A stretch of DNA of 64,000 nt from Gymnorhina tibicen (lineage: Eukaryota; Chordata; Aves; Passeriformes; Artamidae): NCBI GenBank assembly GCA_013399875.1, contig VXAZ01002274.1, positions 195,527 to 259,526 on the forward strand, in the 5' to 3' direction. A program made the position numbers and the translations under genes. The notes under the pieces were generated by a model. That model saw nothing but the letters and a program-made list of their open reading frames with translations, was not told the DNA's origin and did no database searches. Each line of letters begins with the position of its first letter. Within the stretch, counting starts at the first letter, position 1. Below, piece by piece: positions 12,809 through 22,735 of the stretch.

Positions 12809-12989
12809 GTCATCACCGAGGTGTTACCAACCCCTCTCATTGGCCCAGTTTAGCCAGCAGCATGTCCGTCTTTCAGAGCCATCAGGGATTGGCTCTGCTG
12901 GACATGGGGGAAATTTCCAGGAGCTTCTCACAGGAACCCCCTCTGTGGCCCCCCTGCTACCAAAAACCAGGCCGAGCAAAACCAATACA

Positions 12990-12994
12990 GGTAC
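12990..12994. repeat. Right target-site duplication of the LTR (GGTAC)
   Basis: Second copy of the 5-bp host duplication, immediately after the closing CA of the LTR. The adjoining bases differ between the two sides, so the duplication is exactly 5 bp. Confidence 0.8.
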
Positions 12995-15215
12995 ACAGTG
13001 GTGCATGGTCTAAAACCCACTCAGGACTTGTTGGCTTCTTGTCTGAGGGAGACTCTGGCCCTGCAGCAATCACGTTTCAGGAGAGGACTCTAGCTGAGAG
13101 TTTGTAGCATAGATGCAAATGCTTCCTGGGAAGCAGCAGACCCACTAGAAGGAAATGCAGCAATTAAAAGGTCTTGGCCTGAAAAGACCCCTGTGCAGAG
13201 CACACTGTGCCCAAACCCACACATTTGTGCTTGCAAACTGTGCTTATGCAAGAATGTGCTTAAAACCTGGCCCAGGTCAAGTCTCAACTGGAAGAAATTT
13301 ACTCAAATGATCCATCTGGAGGTGTTCAACCACCAGACTTTGCTTCTGGAATATAAGTGTTCCTGGCTTTGGACACTCATTCCCAGGCAAGGCTGATGGT
13401 ACACAGCTGCGTCACACCCCCCTGGGAACAGGGCTCACATCTCACATCTGGACACCAGTCTGTCAGACCCACCACCTTGCGGCCTGGCGCTGCTGGATAC
13501 ACCTTTCCCAAGTCTCCCCTCACTCTTCAATGACTTCTTGACTCACTTTCAAGCTATAGATGACACAAAAAGATGCATTTTCACATGTTTATGCAATGGT
13601 GTGTCCTTTTCCTGCCCAATGAACCCTCCAACATCAGTCCTTTCTCAAAAGAAACTGAAAAATGACCATAGGAGTCATGCCTGGCTCCTGCTCTGACAAC
13701 ATCATGCTTTTCTTCTGGATTTAGGCTCACCAAGTGGTGCTTAATCAGCTTCCAGGATGTGTCTGGTTTATAGCATCTGGATTCATAACAGTAAAAGTGG
13801 GTCCCATCATGTGTGATGCATGATAGCCATATTTAATTTTCATACCAACACCAGATGCCTTAGAAACTGGACAGTTTGTGTAAGTGCTGAACCTCTTATT
13901 TTCTTTAACTTCACCACAATTTCATCAGCATCAAACAGGCTGAAGCATTCCTGGGAAGTGACCAATCAAACCACATTAATTATTAAAAAATAAAAATAGA
14001 CAAAGTGTGCTTTTTTCCTTGTGTCTACTAAATCAAGTGCTAGAAGGAATTTCCACCCCCGCAAATGAAAATTTATTCTTTGAAAAAACTTAAATAAAAA
14101 AAAGCAAAAGACAAAAATAATCTCTTTTCATCTTTCCAACTAACATTGCCTTTGAGTAAATTGGAAATAACTCAGTCATTATAATTTTAGCTGGAGGTGA
14201 TGATAGCTGAGAACTCTTATTTGTTTGCATGGTGTCTGACTGCAGGGTCCAAAAGTATTGACACTTTCCTATAGAAATGTGACTTAAAATATTTTTACGT
14301 GTGAAGGGAGAGGGCACAAGTAGGCTATATGGACATATCCTTAATTGCTCTTTTGTAAATAAGGGATTTCAAGAAGGAGCTCTCATTCCTTCTCCTGTTA
14401 AACAAGCTGCAGTGATTTTCTTGGTAAAGAAAATGATCTACAAACAACACTGGGAAAACACTGCTGGGAACACATTCAGCAGGAATGGGTAGTCTCTTTT
14501 GTAGGACTGTAATTATTAGAGGGAACCCCTAGCAGGGGTTATTCCACTTAGGCTCTTCAGGTTAACACACACTCACAGGAGAGCAAAAACCAAAGAGAGA
14601 AGTGGATTTTGACAAACAGTTCCAAAAACTGTGATCACAATTTTGGAAGATTTGTTATGTGATTAGGCAGGATCTGAGAATCTTTTCCCAGATTCAAGCA
14701 GAATTTCCACAGGATCTGGGAATAATCTTTATTCTTCAAACTCAGTGGCAATATGGGAAAGTGAATGTTCACGACAGAACACTGCTGCCTCTGAGAACTT
14801 GAAGTACATGCTCTTTGTGAGGTACAGTCAATCTTCCACAGCCTTGAATTCTAACCTGCCTTCTAGAAATTCAGAGAAGTTCGGATGTGATGCCCTAAAG
14901 CTGTGTCCTGTATGGGCTTCCAAGAAGCTTCAGCTGATCTGAAAGTATCAGATTTTCAGATGATGGGTTTCCATTTCCATGAGCTGCAATTGCAGAGAGT
15001 TAAGATTCATGGTCGCACACCACAGATCAGTTGGATATGGGACAGGCAAACATCTGAGGTGAGATGTAAGTAAACCTGGGCAAATATTTTACACCCAGAA
15101 GAATTTTCATCTGGATCACTTCCAGAATAGGATACTAAATATGCTACTTTTGCCTTAAAGCTCAAAATACTGGGTTTTTTTTCTTCCCCACCACAATAAC
15201 TGAATATAAGAAGAT
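12995..15215. other. Non-coding stretch, nothing recognised
   Basis: Ordinary unique sequence to the right of the LTR. Short open frames on both strands only. The part from about 13.95 to 14.15 kb is particularly A/T-rich. Confidence 0.6.
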
Positions 15216-15725
15216 ATGTTTGCTTTCCTCCCTAAGCATAAGCCATTGGAAAACAAAGGAGCTCATTCAGTGAGCATCCCTAGCAGGAAGCATCAAGAGA
15301 AAGGGGAAGATTACAGACACCAGCAGTGCAGAACAGAACTGCTCCTGACAAGCAAACATTGCACGATTTACTGGAAGGCATCAACTGCTTTTATACACTC
15401 CTATTCTTCCCTTATGTTTTGTCTTCATTTGGCCGCAGAAATCTCATTCCATTCTCCCAATCCTTTACCTGTCTCTGAGCTGGGTGCAGGGAATTTGCTT
15501 GATGAGGCACTTTCTATTATTCTATTTCTGTTATTCCTAAGTTCTCCTCATTTTAGTGTGGAATGTACTCTAAGTTATGGTGCTTATAGCCAGTTGCCAG
15601 TCTTTTCTAGAGGTCCCAGGGCTGTCTGCAGTTACTCTGAGTGTGAATGCTCAAATTTTATGGGGACGAGAAGAAAAACCCTGCTTCATTTTTCTTTCTG
15701 TCCTTGCCACAAGACAAATGTATAG
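15216..15725 (+). other. Longest open frame outside the LTR (169 codons), unassigned
   Basis: The frame runs 169 codons but has only a TTG-type start. It includes one hydrophobic run (SIILFLLFLSS, roughly residues 109-119) that could span a membrane weakly, and a cysteine-bearing C-terminal third. No splice sites, Kozak-like start or known motif support it. A frame of this length is only mildly unusual for 64 kb read six ways, and the segment is pyrimidine-rich, which lowers stop frequency. Probably not a gene. Confidence 0.08.
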
Positions 15726-15845
15726 CTGTCTTCCTGTTAGCAGTGTTCAGATAACCCCAGGAAGGGTCGCCAGACTCCTATTACCAGGAATTGCAAGGCT
15801 AATTCACTACTGTTCTTCCTAGAAATTTGGCTCCAAATATTCCTT

Positions 15846-15896
15846 AAAAAAAAAAAAAAAAGAAAGAAAGAAAAAAAGGAAAAAAAAAGAAAAAAA
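15846..15896 (+). repeat. A-rich / (AAAG)n simple repeat
   Basis: About 16 consecutive A are followed by GAAAGAAAG and further A-runs split by single G or GG. The preceding bases (ATATTCCTT) hold no AATAAA, so there is no sign of a retrotransposed mRNA tail. Confidence 0.85.
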
Positions 15897-18800
15897 TCCA
15901 CCCAAACTTTATGTTGTTGATGTTGTTAATTTGGCTCTGAGTTTGCCAAGTCTGTGTCATGAATATTGTCCTGTCCCTTCACGTGTTCTCCGATAAAGTA
16001 GGCATATTGAAATTTTACCCTCCCTGACCTACTTGGGAATTTCAGTCTTGTTTCTATTCCTGCTTCCTCATCAAGTTTACTAAGGGTCTTATAGCACACT
16101 GCAAACTGACCATGGACGGAGGGAAATACATTGAATAAGCAACTGCCCCAGCTATCCAAACAAGCTGCCCCTTTCCCAGCCCATGCCGGGAGCCTTTGGG
16201 TTTGCCCCCTGAGTACAGACGCTCTCATGCTCTATTCTGGTTGAATTTTCAATGACCCAAAGCCTCTTCCACTGAAAAATCAGAGAAAAACACACAGCTG
16301 GGTGTAGTCATAGGCTAATTTAGACGATGACTGAATGAGGACATGGTGCAATGTGACATAAAATAAATATGTTTGCATCCCTGAAAAGTTCTTGGCTGAG
16401 TGAACCTCTCACCAGAGATGTCGGTGTTTTTGCTTAAGCCACCCTAGCAAAGCTTCTTGGTGTTTTTTTGACCCATATTCCTGAAGTTTAGGACAGAGAA
16501 AGGACTTTAGTCTGGACTACCAAGGGATAATATGTAAAGATATGCCCCACAGGAGTTATTCCATCAGAAAGTTGGACCTGATCAGGACTACAGCATTAAG
16601 GTGCCTTGTTAGCATGACATTGTTCCACAAGTGCCTCCTCTCCATAAAAAGTCAGAGCTCTGAGCAACACTGTTCAGATGTTGCTGGATATAAGGCATTG
16701 CTATCTTCTTCAAAACCAGTGAAGTATTAAATGATCAAATTTCTGACTGATTTCCTTTGCTAGGACCGTTTGTAACTCTGTCACCAAAGTAGTTTCAGAG
16801 CAATGATTAGTTATTACTCAATCCTGTTGACAAAGATCCACCAGTTCAAAGTAGTGAGGCTGAAGTAATACCAATTCCTGTAGATAAAAATCCAAACAAC
16901 CCAAAATCAAAAACCCATGGAGCTGTCCTGCTGTCTGTTCTCATCTGACTTGAAGCTACTGGCTTTGGCAAGCAAAGTGGCTTTGGCAGGCTGCTCTCTT
17001 TGGTCATCTTTAGTAAGAAGCCACTTCTTAGACATGTATCCTTGCATCTTTGCTTCCTTACACACACTGAGGAGAGAAATGGAGTTTCTACAACCTCATT
17101 CACCAGGCTATATCAACAACTTGTCATAAGTTGTCATGAATTATGTTGGATACGTTCTTTTTGCTACTATTACTTGCAGATTCCAGTTTTGAATGAAAAC
17201 ACTCTCAAGTTCTTTTCCTTCATCACTGTAGTTTGAAAAAGAAGTTTGATTACTAGACTCCATATTACTTCTTTTCATTCATGGCGTAAAACTCATGCTA
17301 AATCCTTGGTGTTAATTCTTTTGGCTATGTAGACTTTGATAGGAACTTTGCTATCAGAAATACATTCCCCAGATGCTTTTGTGTGCATCAGTCCTGGAGA
17401 AATAAGCAGCAGCTTAGGAATGAGATTCAAGTCTTAAGCCCAACAGTCTTAAACAAGCCTAAGGATTGAGATGACCTTTATCTAGACTCACTCATCATTA
17501 CTTTGTTCCTTATCTTGGGTCTCCTCAGACTTTTGTTACGTACTTCGTTTAGGTCTGGGTCAGTTGAAGAGTGACAGTAGAGCCCCTTGGATATGGTACT
17601 TTTTAACCTCCCAGAGAGTGGCATTGTTTAGGCTGTCCAACAAGAGAGGACATAAAAGTCAAACATGTGAGCACAGCCCTTGAGATAGACAGTAGCAGCC
17701 CACAAAGGTCACAGACCAGGGAAAAATATCTCACAGACAGACAGGACTGTTGACTGCAACGGCTTTCAGTAAAGAATGTTTCTGTTCCAACCTTCTCATC
17801 ACACATGATTTTACAAGAAAGCATCATTATAAAATAAACTAAATCCAAACATTCAATAAAGGTGGGTTTCCCAGATTGATGATGAAATTTCTGATCAAAT
17901 GTAGATTGTTTCAGCTCAGAACAGCTGCTAATATAGGGGATATATGTCTTGGAATAAGTATGACCTGGTCTCAACTAAGAGGGTGATGTTTTGGGGTCTC
18001 ATTCATATGCATAAAAAGTTCAAAGATTGTCTTAAGGCTTGTGTTGACTTCATGAGAGCAATGGCTCCTTCCCCAGCCGATCTCTCTGCTATTTTAGTCA
18101 GCTGGCTCTTCTCCAGAGAGAGATAGTTTTTGTTTGTTTGTTCAGGGAGAGGAAGGGAAGAGAGAGCAAAAGCCCCAAAAATCCCAACTAAATGAACCAA
18201 AACCACTACAAAAGAGTTTGAATTTATCCTGTGGTGGGACATGAAAAAATTCTGAAGTCTCAGAGAGCTTCACAGGATGAGAAAACCATTATCTGCACAG
18301 ATTTATTTGCAAAGAAACATTTAAGAAAAAAAAAAAGGAATCTGAATTAGCTTTTTCCAAACAGATTATTTAACTCAAAATAACTTGGACAAGTTAATTT
18401 GTCCCTAGGATCATTGAAATTCTATCTTAAATACACTTCTTTTCTTAAGATTTAAGTCGTCAACTTCGGTCCCAGAGTGAATTAAGGTAAATCAGAAGCC
18501 ACATTAATGCTAAATGAGATAGTCTAACCAGGGGTCCAGTTTAGTTTAAACATCAGCTTTATATTCAGCCCCCCAGTTAATTTAGATGAACAATGCTGCA
18601 TGCCCCGTGTAGACGAAGCTGTGACAGGAGCTTCTGACAATCTACTGAAGTCCAAAAGCATCTTTGCTGCTAACACCCTGTGAGGAATGTGCTCGGGAGC
18701 CAACACCGGTAAATTTTCAAGTAGTCATCAAGATCACATCAGATTCTTTTTGAAGCCGCTGTTCTTCTGTAAAGGGAAGATGGTGACAACACTTGTCCCT

Positions 18801-20333
18801 TTCCTCGTCCTTTCTGATGATTCCTTGCTCACTCTTTGGCATGCCATCAGACCTGCTTTACCTTTACTCACTTTTTCTTTAGGATATAGATGCCTTGCCA
18901 GGTTTATTTAGAGTATCAGTTTAGGATATATATTCTAGAGAACATGATTCTTTGTAGTTCACTGATATAGTCAATCAAAGATTTGTCATGTTCACTAAGA
19001 GTTTGAGCATCTGGGATTGCAACAGCTAATTCTAAACCGAAAATAAAACACATCCTACAACTGTAGGATACACTATCAAAAGTCTTCACATAACCTATGG
19101 CTTTTGTCTTGGGGTTTCTTGCATTTATCCTAGAGCAGCTGCCACTGGTTAGCATCATCAGACAGACCAGTCCTCAGTATCAACAGCTTTTTGTTGTGGG
19201 TGAGAGGCCTGTCTTCTTTCACATTCAATGCTAACACTATAATCATGTGCACTAACCCTTTATGTGGCACATATTGGAGGAACAGCCTGTTTGCAAAGGC
19301 ACATGAAGGAACTGGAGCAGTCCCTCATGGGTCTGATCACAGGCTCAGACATGCCTTCCTTACACTGCCAAGTCCAAAGGCAATCAACTCAGTGCCTTGG
19401 TTTGCTAGCACATGGGAACACACTTCCCACTTTTTATTCATAGACTCTTTTTTTATGTTGTCCCAGCAACATGCTCTGCTCCCCTCATCTACCCTCTTCT
19501 TATTTAAAAGCACAGAGTTTGGTCAGATAAAAGCTCCTTTGGGCCTCCAGCATCACATCCAAACCTTGTTTAACAGGGACTTGACACCTGACTATATTAG
19601 CAGAAACTTTGGATAGAGATGTGTGTTTCTCATGTCTTGGTTACTGTGCAATAGTCAGCAGATTTTCATTGCCTTTCAGTTTTTCCCAGGTGTAATGCAC
19701 TTCCTGCTGACAGGGCAGATAGAAAGGGTCAACTCCCGGTCTTTTACTGGGGTTGGATGTGGGATATCCAGACAAGATGTTGGCAATCTTCAGAATTCAG
19801 ACCTTTGTTCGCTGTCCAGGGAATGGCCATGGGGTGTACAGAACCTCAGCCTGAACTGTAGAAAGAGAAATATCATCCACAGGTCCCAACTGCAGCACTG
19901 AGATCCTTTTCTCTTCCCTAGGAAATTTACACGCATGATTTAGGCAGGGTTAAATAAAAAGGGGATTAGTAAAGAAGTAAGTAAAGAAAGTTATTAGATG
20001 GAATTGTCTGCTTTGCTAAACTATATCAGATAAAGGACGCATAGAATTAAGAAAGAGTACTGTTTCAAAATATAGAACAAAGGGAGGAAATTCTCCTCTG
20101 CCTGAGCCTGCAGACTGTTTCACTGTTTGGACTGTAGGTCCCTTGGCTCGCAGAGGTAATTCCAAGCATCACAACTAGAGCTGAGAAAAAATTATGAATC
20201 TCCATCCCAAGGGAAAATCTGACATTTTAAAATTTGTTTTAGATTCCAAACATGAGGTTAGAGAAAAAAAAAAGAAAAAAAATTCCAGAATTTCTAATCT
20301 GCAGAAAATGTCAAAAGTGTTTTTTATTAGTAG
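15897..20333. other. Non-coding stretch, nothing recognised
   Basis: Open frames at 17603-17974 (minus, 123 codons) and 19191-19616 (plus, 141 codons) show no motif or splice context. No repeat family was recognised. Confidence 0.55.
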
Positions 20334-20364
20334 TAAATGTCAAAACATCTTGTTTTGACATTTA
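20334..20364. repeat. Perfect 14-bp inverted repeat with 3-nt loop
   Basis: TAAATGTCAAAACA, then TCT, then TGTTTTGACATTTA. All 14 pairs match. A partial third copy, AAAATGTCAAAA, lies 30 bases upstream at 20305-20316. The structure could be the palindromic centre or terminus of a very old miniature DNA transposon, or an AT-rich hairpin in an unrecognised element. There is no flanking TA duplication that I can identify. Confidence 0.8.
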
Positions 20365-21669
20365 AAATGTAAATAATGGAAGCACTTCATCTCTGAGACA
20401 GCCTACAGAGGATCCCTTCCTCTGAGGTAATTTTAGCACTTAGTATTCAGCTTCATCATTATGTTGCCTCCTGGGAATTGTTGTCCAAGCCTGTGTTGTC
20501 TTCTATAAGCTAGTAATCAGATTGACTACATCTCCCATTAAAGTACCCAAATAGGAGTGGCATCAAGTGTCAAAAAAAGTTCCAGCTGTTGTTTGCCTTG
20601 GGGGATATGTAGTTTTCTAGGAAATCTGCAGTCCTAAGAGGGAGAATGGGCGCCTGATCGCTGCAGAGTACCATAAGGATACACACCACGACATAGATTT
20701 AGAAATAAAGCACTTTGAGATCTTGTAAGGAAAGACACATTTGGGCTGCAGTTTAGGCAACTGAAATCCAACCAGATTTTTCCCCCTACCTCTAAAATGA
20801 CATTTTCCTGCCGAAAGTTTTGATATTCCTGTATACCAGCAGAAAACCATCTTACCCAGTGCAGGTAAGCTTTTGCTGCAGCATGTCATACCTTGTGCTA
20901 GTAAAGCAGGGCTACTGGTCAGCTGCTTCTGGTTATCCACTACATAAACTGGGGGCAGGAGAAAGGGAGTGAGGAAGATCTGTCGAGTTTATTCCTCGAG
21001 TCAACACTGTGATTTAAGTAATAATGAAACAGTGACATGAAGCAGCTTGCAGTCACGTACTGAACCTTGCCCCTCTATTGGCCTTCAGCAGAGCTTGCTG
21101 CTTTTCTAGCAATTGCTCTAACGCCTCCATAGTCCTGGGCGCTCAGGATTGATATAGCTTAACACTTCAGAGATTGCATGTTCTCCTGTAGCTCTTCCAG
21201 TGCCCATTTGAGGAAAGGGTCCGTGTGTCTCAAACGTCCTCACTTCCTAACCCCTCCTGGGGTCTCATTGCCTCTCATGTCTGGCTGACATGCAGTTTTG
21301 CTATGTGGCCTAAAGCCTGGCACAGTGGTGTCTGGACTTCAGGTCTTGCCCCCAGGCAGGAGCCCATCTGCAGCTGCACATAGGGCCACTCGCTTTCCAC
21401 AAATATGTGTAGTGGCTCCCTCTGCTCTCCAGGACTGGATTACATGCTCAAGGCATGCAGAAGGCAGTTTTCTGTCCCAACACATGTATCTCCCAGCACT
21501 GCTCAAGGGTCAGAAGAACATGTAGGTGGAAACCACAAAGGTTGCCTTGACCAAGGCAAGGTTAAGAATCTCCTGAATTTTAGAGTACACCTGGTAGTAG
21601 CCTTTGTGCTGCTATTAATATTGTGTTCTCCAAGGCTTCTTCTCACCCAGGAACACAAACACAGTTTAT
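20365..21669. other. Non-coding stretch, nothing recognised
   Basis: No repeat or exon could be supported. A plus-strand frame at 21298-21525 is short and unassigned. Confidence 0.55.
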
Positions 21670-21770
21670 AAAAGCTAGAGAAACCAAGGTCTATAGAGGG
21701 AGAAAATTACTTACCAGAGGGAGTGACCCAGTTCAGCAAACTAGTGACAGGGCATGGAGTCTGGAAAGGT
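21670..21770 (-). mobile_element. Ancient MIR-like SINE fragment
   Basis: On the plus strand the order 'gaaaccaaggtc...gaggg...aaattacttaccagaggg...gtgaccca...caaactagtgacagggc' follows the reverse complement of the MIR core, which runs from the 'gaaactgaggc' part through 'taagtaacttgcccaaggtcac' to 'agctagtaagtggcagagc'. Identity is low, as expected for a relic predating the bird-mammal split. Alignment was by eye. Confidence 0.5.
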
Positions 21771-22184
21771 AGAAGAGGGAGTCCCAAAATATCATGCCAC
21801 ATCTACACATCTGTTTTCATGGCGTGAAAGATTAGAGGAGAGAATGCAAATTCCTTGTCTGCAGTAAAAAACAGGGACTAGGCCACTTCCTCCTTTGAGT
21901 AAAGTTGACTGTGAAGGAAACATGTCAATGGATATAAAAATTAATTCAGAAAAAGAAATTATTCCTTGATGGATTTGGATAACATGAAAAGTGTGGGAGA
22001 AAGGCTTTTTTAGAGCTTGTCTGTTTTAGCTGGCATGAACTACTCACTAGTGAGCTGTAGGATTGATTTGTGCAGTATTAATGACTGTAGAAACACCACT
22101 GCATGGAGGATGGGGCTTCATCCCATGTGGATATGAATGGGATGAATTAACAAAAACGATGAAGAATTCAACCCAGTTTCCAAG

Positions 22185-22275
22185 TCTCCACCTCTATTCC
22201 AGAGAGAGAAACTTCATCCCCAGAAGGTGACAAAACCAAGGTAACACAGAGCAATTGAGCTAGGTGGAAAATGTA
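22185..22275 (-). mobile_element. Possible second MIR-like SINE fragment
   Basis: The bases around 22225-22265 (aggtgacaaaaccaaggtaa, then cacagagcaattgagctagg) resemble the reverse complement of the MIR 'gacttgcccaaggtcacacagctagt' core. The match is short and the flanks drift. It lies about 450 bp from the other relic in the same orientation, so both could derive from one degraded composite element. Confidence 0.3.
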
Positions 22276-22504
22276 GCAGGTGGGTGAGGAAAGGGGATCT
22301 CTTGGGCAGAGATGGATTCACCTATGGTCTCAGCTGTACTGCAGATGACTGCGCCATTAGCACTTGACACAGTTGCTGTTGAAAACAAGTGAATAAATTT
22401 GGCTTGTAACTTGGAGCTCATTCTTTTTGAGGCTGCGGGGGTGGAAGCATTGCAATTGTTTTCATCACCTCTCTGGAAAAAGAAGAAACCTTCCCCTGTT
22501 CCTC

Positions 22505-22735
22505 ACGCAGTGCCTGAGAACCTCTCCTGGCCTGCTCCAGCTGACCTCCAGCAGGATGACGGGCCACCAGAGGCCCGATGAACGCTGACGGCTCCGAGCC
22601 CTCCGCCAGCAGAGCGAATGGCCCCGGCCTCGCTGGCGGGAGCACAGAGCAATAAACATCCCAGAGATGCTGCCGAGCAGGTCCGTTTCCTGCACGCAAG
22701 CTGCACATTGTAAAAACTGGGGCTCGGGTTCTCTT
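22505..22735. promoter_or_regulatory. CpG-dense GC-rich island in AT-rich DNA
   Basis: About ten CpG dinucleotides fall within 22559-22640, and about fourteen in the whole block, whereas neighbouring kilobases have few. It contains SP/KLF-like GC motifs (CCCCGGCC, GGCGGG) and no repeat family that I recognise. Overlapping long minus-strand frames (22418-22819 and 22465-22980) follow from the GC content. Such isolated islands often mark promoters of unannotated transcripts, enhancers or remnants of exons. No TATA box or initiator is evident. Confidence 0.4.

Larger units (their letters stand above)
11912..12989 (+). mobile_element. Solo LTR of an endogenous retrovirus (songbird type)
   Basis: This 1078-bp element opens with TGTCGTGGTTTGACACTGG and closes with CAAAACCAATACA, giving the TG...CA ends of a retroviral LTR, flanked by the 5-bp repeat GGTAC. 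Its middle (about 12130-12700) is strongly GC- and CpG-rich compared with the AT-rich surroundings and holds 45-46 bp tandem units. A TATA-like TTAAATA lies at about 12801, near the expected promoter position. I recognise this start, the 'CCACGGGCTGCAGGGG' repeat and this end from LTRs abundant in songbird genomes; the exact family name needs a repeat search. No primer-binding site, gag, pol, env or second LTR follows, so it is a solo LTR left by recombination between two LTRs. Long open frames inside it (up to 245 codons at 12276-13013) reflect high GC, not a gene. The clean ends and target duplication suggest a fairly recent insertion. Confidence 0.9.
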
